Source: Woeseiaceae bacterium (lineage in GTDB: Bacteria; Pseudomonadota; Gammaproteobacteria; Steroidobacterales; Woeseiaceae). Taken from it: 5,955 nucleotides of DNA. Of this stretch, positions 1 to 5,955 are shown piece by piece; within the stretch, counting starts at the first letter, position 1, and the number at the start of each line of letters is the position of its first letter. The notes under the pieces were generated by a model that worked only from the letters and a program-made list of their open reading frames with translations, was not told the origin of the DNA and did no database searches. A program made the translations under genes and the position numbers. The stretch spans positions 1 through 5,955 of the forward strand of contig WTCH01000152.1 in assembly GCA_013138675.1 (NCBI GenBank), given 5' to 3'.

Positions 1-1871
1 AGTTCTCCGAAGTCATCAGCAGCAACCTTGCGCAGAATACGGCGCATGATCTTGCCGGATCTCGTCTTGGGAAGTCCGGGCGCCCACTGAATCAGATCGG
101 GCTTGGCAATCGGACCAATCTCTTTTCTCACCCACTGCTGCAGTTCGCGGCGAAGCTCTTCACTGTATTCGACACCATCCATGAGCGTGACGTACGCGTA
201 GATACCCTGCCCTTTAATGTCATGCGGATAGCCTACAACAGCGGCTTCGGCCACATTGGTGTGCGAGACGAGCGCGCTCTCGACTTCGGCGGTGCCCATG
301 CGGTGACCTGACACATTGATCACGTCGTCAACCCGACCTGTGATCCAGTAGTATCCGTCCTCATCGCGGCGCGCACCGTCGCCCGTGGTGTAGGCGTTAT
401 CGAATGTGGAAAAGTAGGTTTCGATAAAGCGCTTATGGTCACCATAGATCGTACGCATCTGGCCCGGCCAACTATCCGTAATGATCAGGATGCCAGATAC
501 CGCGCCTTCCAGCTCATTTCCCTCGTTATCGACAATGGCTGGCTGGACACCGAAGAATGGCGTCGTCGCGGAACCGGGTTTCAGCGCCGTTGCACCCGGC
601 AATGGCGTGATAAGAACGCCACCCGTCTCTGTCTGCCACCAGGTATCAACGATCGGACAACGGCCTTCGCCGACCACGTCGTAGTACCACGACCAGGCTT
701 CAGGATTGATCGGTTCGCCGACCGAACCCAGCAGTCGCAATGACTTTCTCGACGTACTCTTGACAGGTGTGTCACCCTCACGCATCAAAGCACGAATGGC
801 TGTCGGCGCCGTGTAGAAAATGTTGACGTTATGCTTGTCGCACACTTCCCAGAAACGTGCTGAGGTCGGGTAGTTCGGCACGCCCTCAAACATCAGCGTG
901 ATCGCGCCGTTCGCAAGCGGCCCGTAAACAATGTAGCTGTGACCGGTAACCCAACCGACGTCCGCCGTGCACCAGTAGACATCGCCCGGGTGATAGTCGA
1001 ATACATATTCGTGTGTCATGGCCGCGTAGACGAGGTATCCACCCGTCGTGTGCAGCACGCCTTTCGGCTGACCTGTGGAACCTGACGTGTACAGAATGAA
1101 CAGCGGATCCTCGGCGCCCATCTCTTCGCACGGGCAGTCGGCCTCAACGTCAGCCTCGAGATCCTGCAACCAGTTGTCCCGGCCCTCTACCCAGTCGATG
1201 TCGTTGCCGGTATTTTTGACGACCAGCACTTTTTCGAGTGTCGTGACGCCCGGTTTCTCGGCCGCCGCATCAACGTTTGCCTTGAGCGGTACGATCTTGC
1301 CGCCACGACGGCCTTCATCTGCGGTAACAACGATATTTGATTCGCAATCCTGGATGCGACCGGCCAAGGCTTCGGGGGAAAATCCGCCGAACACGACTGA
1401 GTGCACAGCACCAATGCGCGCGCAGGCGAGCATCGAAATGGCGGCTTCAGGAATCATCGGCATGTAAAGCGTAATGCGATCGCCTTTTTTCGCACCAAGC
1501 GCCTTGAGCGCATTGGCGAACTTGCAGACACGCTCGTGCAGTTCGCCGTAGGTGATTTTCAGATCGCGTGATGGGTCGTCGCCTTCCCAGATGATGGCAA
1601 CGTCGTTCGCCTTCATCTCGAGATGCCGATCTACGCAGTTGTAGCAGACGTTCAATGTGCCGTCGTGGTACCAGCGAATGTGCACGTTGTCTTTTGCGAA
1701 AGAAACGTCCTTAACCTGGGTAAACGGTTTGATCCAGTCGATACGGCTGGCCTGGTCCGCCCAAAACGCCTCGTTGTCATCGACGGAGCGTGCATACATC
1801 TCCGCGTAACCCACGTCATCGATCAACGCGCGTTCCCGGGTCTCCGCACTAACAGGATAGATTTCTTTCAT
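1..1871 (-). CDS. acs: Acetyl-CoA synthetase (AMP-forming), C-terminus cut by window edge
   Basis: Makes acetyl-CoA from acetate, ATP and CoA through an acetyl-AMP intermediate, releasing AMP and PPi; cytoplasmic. The frame is open from ATG 1871 to the edge, giving 623 codons; E. coli Acs has about 652, so roughly 29 residues are missing. Seen in order: an N-terminal ACS domain (FWADQ, RWYHDGTLN), the phosphate loop YTSGSTGQPKG at residues 261-271, the WWQTETG motif at 411-417, the hinge and C-terminal lid with SGHR ending at R524, and PKTRSGKIMRR with K607, equivalent to E. coli K609, the lysine whose acetylation switches the enzyme off. V308, T309, V384 and W412 match the pocket that restricts E. 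coli Acs to acetate, so acetate rather than propionate is the likely substrate. It lies 17 bases after the CoA-ester lyase gene and is probably last, or late, in the operon. A protein acetyltransferase/deacetylase pair may control K607, but none is in view. Confidence 0.97.
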   Translation of the reverse strand, partial: MKEIYPVSAETRERALIDDVGYAEMYARSVDDNEAFWADQASRIDWIKPFTQVKDVSFAKDNVHIRWYHDGTLNVCYNCVDRHLEMKANDVAIIWEGDDPSRDLKITYGELHERVCKFANALKALGAKKGDRITLYMPMIPEAAISMLACARIGAVHSVVFGGFSPEALAGRIQDCESNIVVTADEGRRGGKIVPLKANVDAAAEKPGVTTLEKVLVVKNTGNDIDWVEGRDNWLQDLEADVEADCPCEEMGAEDPLFILYTSGSTGQPKGVLHTTGGYLVYAAMTHEYVFDYHPGDVYWCTADVGWVTGHSYIVYGPLANGAITLMFEGVPNYPTSARFWEVCDKHNVNIFYTAPTAIRALMREGDTPVKSTSRKSLRLLGSVGEPINPEAWSWYYDVVGEGRCPIVDTWWQTETGGVLITPLPGATALKPGSATTPFFGVQPAIVDNEGNELEGAVSGILIITDSWPGQMRTIYGDHKRFIETYFSTFDNAYTTGDGARRDEDGYYWITGRVDDVINVSGHRMGTAEVESALVSHTNVAEAAVVGYPHDIKGQGIYAYVTLMDGVEYSEELRRELQQWVRKEIGPIAKPDLIQWAPGLPKTRSGKIMRRILRKVAADDFGE

Positions 1872-1879
1872 TGCTTACG

Positions 1880-1883
1880 CCTT
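1880..1883 (-). promoter_or_regulatory. Ribosome binding site of acs
   Basis: Reading the minus strand, a run of six A leads into AAGG eight bases before ATG 1871. It sits just after the tandem TGA-TAA stop of the upstream lyase gene and supports the chosen acs start. The gap is too short to hold both a separate promoter and a terminator, so acs is probably read from the upstream transcript. Confidence 0.7.
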
Positions 1884-1888
1884 TTTTA

Positions 1889-2755
1889 TCAGAGCGCAGC
1901 GAGCCGTTTGGCGAGCTGCAGAATTCGTTCTGCCTGCACCAGGTGTGGCCGGTCGATCATCTCGCCGTCCATCCCGAGCGTCCCGGCTTCCGGGTTCTCG
2001 GCAAACAAAGCGATAATTCGCTTCGCCCGCTCGAGCTCCGCAGTCGTCGGAACAAACGCACGATTGATCACGTCGACCTGCTCCGGATGGATCGCGAGCA
2101 TGCCCGAAAATCCATCACGCCTGGCATTCGCAGCATAATTTGCCAGACCTTTCTCATCACGGAAATCCGTATACACCGTATCTATGGCAGCGACTTCCGC
2201 AGCGGCTGCACCAAACAGGCACAACGACCGAGCCAGCTCGTAAGGCGGCAGCCACTCGCCCTTATCATTGCGTTTGGCGCTCGCGCCGACCGCGGCTGAG
2301 AGATCCTCGGCGCCCCAGGACATCGCGGCGAGGCGCGGACTCGAACCTGCATAGCTCCCGAGAGTGAACAATGCGTCGGGCGTTTCTGTGCAAATCGGCA
2401 ATATACGGGTGCATCCGGCTTTGATGCCGTGAGTGCGCTCAAGCGTATCGAGCATGGCGGCGAGGCGAATAACATCATCTGCCCCACGTGACTTGGGCAG
2501 CACGATTCCGGTCGGAGCGGATGGCATGATCGCCTCGAGATCGGCAGCCGCGTCCTCGCTGCCAATAGGATTGATGCGGACCCAAACCCTCTGCCTGTCA
2601 ACCAGGTAGTCGCGACTCAGTTCACGCGCCGCAGGTCTGGAATCGGGCGGAACCGAATCTTCGAGGTCCAGGATCAGTGCGTCGGCGCCAACATCCGACG
2701 CTTTTTTCATCTTCCGCTCGCTGTCGGCGGGCACGAACAGATAGCTTCTGTTCAT
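1889..2755 (-). CDS. CitE/HpcH-type CoA-ester lyase (citramalyl-CoA or malyl-CoA lyase-like)
   Basis: A 288-residue protein of the HpcH/HpaI aldolase and citrate lyase beta family, a TIM barrel that cleaves or forms 3-hydroxyacyl-CoA esters with Mg2+. Seen: N-terminal RSYLFVPAD (3-11), LILDLEDSV (27-35), the CoA/substrate arginine in VRIN (R60), LPKS with K88, probable Mg2+ ligands E124 in CTETP and D151 in WGAEDL, and IHPEQ at 222-226. The length fits stand-alone lyases such as (S)-citramalyl-CoA lyase and malyl-CoA lyase; no alpha or gamma citrate lyase subunit genes are nearby, which argues against a citrate lyase subunit. The start ATG overlaps the hydratase stop as ATGA, and the preceding ribosome binding site is weak (AAGAAA), so translation is probably coupled. 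Products would be acetyl-CoA plus pyruvate (citramalyl-CoA) or glyoxylate (malyl- or methylmalyl-CoA). The family call is firm; the substrate is inferred from context. Confidence 0.9.
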   Translation of the reverse strand: MNRSYLFVPADSERKMKKASDVGADALILDLEDSVPPDSRPAARELSRDYLVDRQRVWVRINPIGSEDAAADLEAIMPSAPTGIVLPKSRGADDVIRLAAMLDTLERTHGIKAGCTRILPICTETPDALFTLGSYAGSSPRLAAMSWGAEDLSAAVGASAKRNDKGEWLPPYELARSLCLFGAAAAEVAAIDTVYTDFRDEKGLANYAANARRDGFSGMLAIHPEQVDVINRAFVPTTAELERAKRIIALFAENPEAGTLGMDGEMIDRPHLVQAERILQLAKRLAAL

Positions 2756-3204
2756 GCGGGTTTCTTGAGCATCAACGCCGTGCGCTTACAGATGCCGACC
2801 AGTTCGTCATGCTGATTGTATGCCCGGTGCTCGAACGTCACGATGCCGTTGTCCGGCCGCGACTTGCTGTCGCGCACCTCGAGCACTTCGGACTGGATGT
2901 GAATCGTATCGCCATGAAACAGCGGCTTCGGAAACCGCACTTCGTCCCAGCCGAGGTTTGCAACGGTCGTGCCATGCGTCGTGTCGTTGACCGAGATACC
3001 AACCATCAGGCTCAACGTCAGGCAGCTGTTGACGAGCGGCTGGCCAAACTCCGTGTGCTTCATGTACTCGGCGTCGAGATGCAGTGACGCCGGGTTGTGC
3101 GTCATTGTTGTGATCAGGACGTTGTCAGTCTCGGTGATCGTTCGCCGAATCGAATGATCAAACGTCTGGCCGACCGAAAACTCTTCAAAATAGAGACCTG
3201 CCAT
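2752..3204 (-). CDS. MaoC-like acyl-CoA hydratase/dehydratase, single hot-dog domain
   Basis: A 150-residue protein of the MaoC-like hot-dog family, whose members reversibly hydrate 2-enoyl-CoA esters. Seen: N-terminal YFEEFSVGQTF (5-15), the active-site segment NPASLHLD (37-44) with H42, FGQPLVNS (53-60), and the FPKPLFHGDT strand-turn typical of the fold. The start is placed at ATG 3204, not at an upstream in-frame ATG at 3246, because 3204 has a good ribosome binding site and begins exactly where family similarity begins; the longer form would overlap ppa. The usual D-x-N-P-x-H hydratase signature is altered, with T35 where Asp is expected. The four-base overlap with the lyase gene suggests they act in sequence, as itaconyl-CoA hydratase does with citramalyl-CoA lyase, or mesaconyl-CoA hydratase with methylmalyl-CoA lyase. 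Known mesaconyl-CoA hydratases are about twice this length, which favours the first analogy. The substrate is not proven. Confidence 0.88.
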   Translation of the reverse strand: MAGLYFEEFSVGQTFDHSIRRTITETDNVLITTMTHNPASLHLDAEYMKHTEFGQPLVNSCLTLSLMVGISVNDTTHGTTVANLGWDEVRFPKPLFHGDTIHIQSEVLEVRDSKSRPDNGIVTFEHRAYNQHDELVGICKRTALMLKKPA

Positions 3205-3211
3205 AGCTCGT

Positions 3212-3216
3212 TCCTC
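3212..3216 (-). promoter_or_regulatory. Ribosome binding site of the MaoC-like gene, overlapping the ppa stop
   Basis: GAGGA lies seven bases before ATG 3204 on the minus strand. It shares bases with the ppa stop codon, reading TGAGGA across the junction. This decides the start of the hydratase gene in favour of 3204 over 3246, and suggests that ribosomes ending ppa can help initiate the next gene. Confidence 0.8.
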
Positions 3217-3742
3217 AGCCTTTTGCTCGCTCAATGGCCTCGACAATCAGGCGCTTCGCGTCGTCCGCGCCTTGCCAGCCACTGATCTTTACCCACTTGC
3301 CGGGCTCCAGGTCTTTGTAGTGTTCGAAGAAGTGTTCGATTTGCTGCAAGGTAATTTCGGGCAGATCCGTTGCGTTGAGAACGTCGTCATAGCGCCTGGT
3401 TAGCGCGTGCGACGGCACGGCGATGATTTTTTCATCCTGCCCGGCATTGTCTTCCATGACGAGCACGCCAATAGGCCTGACATTAATGACGCAGGCAGGG
3501 ACGAGCTGCCGGGTATTGCAGACCAGTACGTCGATGGGATCGCCATCTGCAGACAATGTATGAGGGACGAACCCATAGTTACCGGGATACGACATCGCCG
3601 TGTACAGGAAGCGGTCTACGATCAGTGTGCCGGCCTCTTTATCGAGTTCGTATTTGATCGGGTGACCACCGACTGGCACTTCGATGATGACGTTGACATC
3701 TTCGGGCGGCGATTCACCAATAGAAATTGCATCGATACGCAT
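3215..3742 (-). CDS. ppa: Inorganic pyrophosphatase, family I (soluble)
   Basis: Hydrolyses PPi to two phosphates in the cytoplasm, using Mg2+. The 175 residues match the usual bacterial length. The full set of known active-site residues is present, shifted by one from E. coli numbering: E21, K30, E32, R44, Y52, Y56, D66, D68 and D71 in the signature DGDPIDVLV, then D98, D103, K105, Y142 and K143. The start at ATG 3742 is fixed by an in-frame TGA six codons upstream. The nearest purine-rich ribosome site, GAGGT, lies about 12 bases before the ATG, which is long, so initiation may be modest or a different site is used. It follows the dehydrogenase gene by 39 bases and precedes the MaoC-like gene by 10. 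Placement in the same operon as acs fits removal of the PPi that Acs produces, although Ppa also serves the whole cell (DNA, RNA and aminoacyl-tRNA synthesis). Confidence 0.97.
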   Translation of the reverse strand: MRIDAISIGESPPEDVNVIIEVPVGGHPIKYELDKEAGTLIVDRFLYTAMSYPGNYGFVPHTLSADGDPIDVLVCNTRQLVPACVINVRPIGVLVMEDNAGQDEKIIAVPSHALTRRYDDVLNATDLPEITLQQIEHFFEHYKDLEPGKWVKISGWQGADDAKRLIVEAIERAKG

Positions 3743-3781
3743 GCGTCGAATTCTACCTCATCGCGGAGCTTCTGATAGCCG

Positions 3782-4744
3782 CTAGTAGCCGTTGTCGAAA
3801 CTGATGACGTTCTGAAGAGACTGCCCCGAAACAAAGCGCTTGTAGTTTTCGAGGAATATCGGCGCGATGAGCGCTGGGTGACTGATCGCTGCAATGTGTC
3901 CTGTAATCAGCAAGTTGGGCGCATCCCAAAGTCGGCTTTCTGCGGGCACTGGCTCGACATCAAACACATCAAGCACCGCTCCCCTCAGTTGATCACTGGC
4001 CAGGGCCGACAGCAGTGCCTCATCGTCAACGACGTTGGCACGACCGACATTGATGAAGTACGCATGGGCGGGCAACTGAGCGAGCGCCGACTGGTCCAGT
4101 AGCTGGTCAGTCTCGGTGGTGTGCGGCAGCACGGAGACCAGGTAGTCAAGATCGTGCAAAAACTTATGCAGATCTTCGACCTTGAACACGTTCTCGAAGT
4201 CAGGATTCGATGCACCTGTGCGACTGAGCCCGGTTACCGTCATGCCGTTGTCTTTTGCACGGCGCGCAATAGCCTGGCCGATTGAACCAGTGCCCATGAC
4301 ACCGATCTTCTTTCCCAGCAACGTACCGGACGCTTTTTTAAACCACTGACGGTCACGTTGTGCTGCCAGTCGCTCAATGACCTTGAGTTCACTGGCCAGC
4401 ATGTAGCCGATGACAAACTCCGACATTTGCGGCCCGAAGACGCCCTTGATACCTGTCAGCAGGTAGTCTCGCCGGCCAATCTCGAGTAGCGGCGTCACGC
4501 CCGCCCAGGTTGATTGCACCCACTCAACTGTGGGCATGTCGGGCAAGACGCGTGCTATCGACTCCGGGTTACCGAACAGAATGGTCTGGTCCGAATAGAC
4601 ACTTGCCGCATCCGACGCGTTCGGACATACAGCGATCCTGATCGACAGATCGTCGGCAGTTTCAACAAGGGCTGCATAATCGCCTGCATCTTCGCCAATA
4701 ATTAGTACGGATGGAAGCGAGCTGCTGGAAAGAGACCGGGGCAT
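3782..4744 (-). CDS. D-isomer-specific 2-hydroxyacid dehydrogenase, glyoxylate/hydroxypyruvate reductase-like
   Basis: A 320-residue cytoplasmic oxidoreductase that would reduce a 2-oxoacid to a D-2-hydroxyacid or do the reverse. Seen: N-terminal catalytic half with WVQSTWAGV (75-83), the nucleotide-binding GTGSIG at 151-156, SVLPHT (204-209), and the catalytic triad R235 (NVGRANVVDD), E264 (DVFDVEP) and H283 (TGHIAA). After the second strand of the Rossmann fold comes SRTG (174-177) rather than an acidic residue, which points to NADP(H), as in E. coli GhrA. This suggests a glyoxylate/hydroxypyruvate reductase, but phosphoglycerate, lactate and other members share the triad, so no symbol is given. 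The start at ATG 4744 is tight, because an in-frame TGA lies two codons upstream. It is the first gene of the minus-strand group and is divergent from the TPR gene. The upstream ribosome site is weak (CAGGT about 12 bases away). Confidence 0.92.
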   Translation of the reverse strand: MPRSLSSSSLPSVLIIGEDAGDYAALVETADDLSIRIAVCPNASDAASVYSDQTILFGNPESIARVLPDMPTVEWVQSTWAGVTPLLEIGRRDYLLTGIKGVFGPQMSEFVIGYMLASELKVIERLAAQRDRQWFKKASGTLLGKKIGVMGTGSIGQAIARRAKDNGMTVTGLSRTGASNPDFENVFKVEDLHKFLHDLDYLVSVLPHTTETDQLLDQSALAQLPAHAYFINVGRANVVDDEALLSALASDQLRGAVLDVFDVEPVPAESRLWDAPNLLITGHIAAISHPALIAPIFLENYKRFVSGQSLQNVISFDNGY

Positions 4745-4770
4745 AGGTCAAAATACCTGAAATCCTATGC
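4741..4770. repeat. Perfect 7-bp inverted repeat in the divergent intergenic region
   Basis: GCATAGG at 4741-4747 is the exact reverse complement of CCTATGC at 4764-4770, separated by 16 bases. A smaller pair, AGGT/ACCT (4745-4748 and 4755-4758), is nested inside. The arm centres are 23 bases apart, about two helical turns, and the left arm includes the dehydrogenase start codon. This spacing would suit a dimeric regulator acting on both divergent genes, but a 7-bp match in such a region can also arise by chance. No convincing -35/-10 pair is visible for either gene in the 39-base gap (4745-4783), so at least part of each promoter must lie inside the opposite gene or be non-standard. Confidence 0.35.
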
Positions 4771-4775
4771 GGCGG
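4771..4775 (+). promoter_or_regulatory. Probable ribosome binding site of the TPR gene
   Basis: GGCGG lies eight bases before ATG 4784, followed by an A/T-rich spacer. The match to the consensus is partial, but the position is right, and the encoded protein begins with a good signal peptide at this ATG. Confidence 0.5.
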
Positions 4776-4783
4776 TAAATAAT

Positions 4784-5955
4784 ATGAAAGTAATAAGCGC
4801 TCAGCACTTGGCGGCCCTGTTAGTTGTCATCTCTTCTTTCACCATGGCCAACGCATGGGCGCACGACGGCGAAGAGGAAAACGACCTTTCGCCACCACTT
4901 ATCCTTGGCGTACTCGATTTTCCGAATTCTGGGTCTGACGATGCACAGGACGCATTCGATCGCGGCGTAAAACTACTGCACAGTTTTGAGTTCGATGATG
5001 CGCGTGACACGTTTATCGAGGCACAGGAAGTCGACCCGGGATTCGCTATGGCGATCTGGGGCGAGGCGATGACGCTTAACCATCCGCTTTGGGCACAACA
5101 AGACCGCGAGACCGCCCTCGAAGTGCTGGCCAAACTGCCACTCCGTGGTGATAGAAATACGACAGCGCGCGAAGAGCGCTATCTGGAAGCCGTGTTCGTG
5201 CTGTATGGCGAGGGCGATAAGCCGTCGCGAGACGTTGCCTACATGGACACGATGCGTCAGCTGCACGAGGACTACCCTGAGGACCTTGAGGCAGCCGCAT
5301 TCTATTCGCTCTCCATACTGGGCTCTGTCTATGAGCGGGACTTTCGTACCTACATGAAGGCGGCTTCAATCGCCGAAGAAGTGTTCGCCATACAGCCCAA
5401 ACATCCGGGTGCCGCGCATTATCTCATTCACAGTTATGACGACCAGGTTCACGCGCCGCTCGGGCTACGCGCGGCTCGTGAGTATTCGAAGATCGCGCCT
5501 GCTGCGTCACACGCGCAGCACATGGTCTCGCATATCTACTCGTCCCTCGGCATGTGGGATGAGGTCGTTGAGGCGAACATCACGGCTGTGAAGGTTTCTG
5601 AAGACAGCATGAAACGTGCAGGCCGTGAGGCCGCCATGCGCAGCAAGCATTCGTTGCACTGGCTTGAGTACGCGCTGCTGCAACAGGGTCGATTCGATGA
5701 AGCGCGGGATACGCTTGAAATGATGAAACAGGATGTCAGTGCGTTGCCGATTGCTTACAACCAGCACCATAACGGCTATATGCGCGCCAGCTATGCTGTC
5801 GAGGATCCGTTGGCGCCGCGTGTCCTCGAACCTACAGATACGTCCGAGCTTACGGTCTATGACGTCGCCATCGAGAGCTTCACAAACGCATTCATCGGAC
5901 TTGCAAACGATGACGAGGAAGCGGCACGAATTGAGCTCTCGAAACTCGACGCAGA
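4784..5955 (+). CDS. Exported TPR-repeat protein of unknown function, C-terminus cut by window edge
   Basis: The frame is open from ATG 4784 to the right edge: 390 residues plus two bases, with no stop reached. The N-terminus (MKVISAQ, then a hydrophobic stretch to about residue 22) looks like a Sec signal peptide with cleavage after ANA (22-24) or AWA (24-26). There is no lipobox cysteine, so the product is probably periplasmic or secreted. A clear TPR-like helix pair covers about 54-87 (FDRGVKLLHSFEFDDARDTF), and another about 289-311 (LEYALLQQGRFDEAR). Between and after them are His/Trp-rich blocks that look conserved rather than random: WGEAMTLNHPLW (92-103), a long block at 207-258 with H207, H212, H216, H223, H243, H246, H250 and W258, HSLHW (289-293) and HH at 328-329. 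I recognise the general type (TPR proteins with WGEAM..NHPLW and HYLIHSYDD..HA) but know no assigned function. It is divergent from the metabolic operon. No enzyme motif was recognised. Confidence 0.9.
   Translation, partial: MKVISAQHLAALLVVISSFTMANAWAHDGEEENDLSPPLILGVLDFPNSGSDDAQDAFDRGVKLLHSFEFDDARDTFIEAQEVDPGFAMAIWGEAMTLNHPLWAQQDRETALEVLAKLPLRGDRNTTAREERYLEAVFVLYGEGDKPSRDVAYMDTMRQLHEDYPEDLEAAAFYSLSILGSVYERDFRTYMKAASIAEEVFAIQPKHPGAAHYLIHSYDDQVHAPLGLRAAREYSKIAPAASHAQHMVSHIYSSLGMWDEVVEANITAVKVSEDSMKRAGREAAMRSKHSLHWLEYALLQQGRFDEARDTLEMMKQDVSALPIAYNQHHNGYMRASYAVEDPLAPRVLEPTDTSELTVYDVAIESFTNAFIGLANDDEEAARIELSKLDA

Noticed and set aside
1075..1467. A 130-residue plus-strand frame antisense to acs.
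   Set aside because: It is Ser/Ala/Thr-rich as expected for the complement of a coding strand, covers the conserved Acs phosphate loop region, and has no recognisable domain.
1623..2299. Open frames of 171 and 142 residues on the plus strand.
   Set aside because: They lie antisense to the start of acs and the end of the CoA-ester lyase gene, cross the real gene boundary, and their translations resemble no protein family. They are shadows of the conserved minus-strand genes.
2182..2601. A 139-residue minus-strand frame inside the lyase gene.
   Set aside because: It is in another frame of the same strand as the lyase, whose own frame has all the family motifs; an overlapping gene is not supported.
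2752..3246. Longer 164-residue form of the MaoC-like protein starting at 3246.
   Set aside because: It would overlap the end of ppa by 32 bases and adds 14 residues without family similarity; ATG 3204 has a GAGGA site at the right distance.
3743..3790. Short repeat GGCTA...GGCTA and GCTA-C-TAGC near the dehydrogenase stop, considered as a terminator.
   Set aside because: The palindrome has 4-base arms with a one-base loop and no following T run, so it cannot form a stable terminator hairpin.
4801..5369. Several minus-strand frames antisense to the TPR gene.
   Set aside because: The plus-strand frame has a signal peptide, TPR helices and continues open for 390 codons; the antisense translations show no coherent domain.

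Overview
The window reads as a short stretch of a bacterial chromosome. Gene density is high, GC content is moderate to high, bacterial-type ribosome binding sites are present, and two start/stop junctions overlap or nearly touch. The gene types (AMP-forming acetyl-CoA synthetase, family I pyrophosphatase close in layout to the E. coli enzyme, exported TPR protein) suggest a proteobacterium, perhaps an environmental gammaproteobacterium. That placement is an impression from protein style, not a measured result. I see no RNA genes, mobile elements, CRISPR array or phage genes.

Layout. Five genes on the minus strand fill 1-4744, and one gene on the plus strand runs from 4784 off the right edge. 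In transcription order the minus-strand genes are: a D-2-hydroxyacid dehydrogenase of the glyoxylate/hydroxypyruvate reductase type (4744-3782), inorganic pyrophosphatase ppa (3742-3215), a single hot-dog MaoC-like hydratase (3204-2752), a CitE/HpcH-type CoA-ester lyase (2755-1889), and acetyl-CoA synthetase acs (1871 to beyond base 1). The gaps are 39, 10, -4 and 17 bases, so these five are probably one operon, although the 39-base gap could hide a break. The plus-strand gene encodes an exported TPR protein. A 39-base divergent intergenic region separates it from the operon and holds most of a 7-bp perfect inverted repeat.

How the genes may work together. Acs activates acetate to acetyl-CoA and releases AMP and PPi, and Ppa hydrolyses that PPi, pulling the reaction forward. 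The MaoC-like and CitE-like proteins form a translationally coupled pair. By analogy with known pairs they would hydrate an unsaturated C5 dicarboxylyl-CoA and cleave the product to acetyl-CoA plus an oxo-acid (pyruvate or glyoxylate). The dehydrogenase could reduce such an oxo-acid. The neighbourhood is therefore a plausible C2/C5 acyl-CoA module, but the substrate is inferred. No CoA transferase or ligase for a C5 acid is in view.

Most of the window is ordinary, well-conserved metabolism. The least understood parts are the exact job of the hydratase-lyase pair and the His/Trp-rich exported TPR protein. No stretch longer than 300 bases lacks a gene; the gaps are all under 40 bases.
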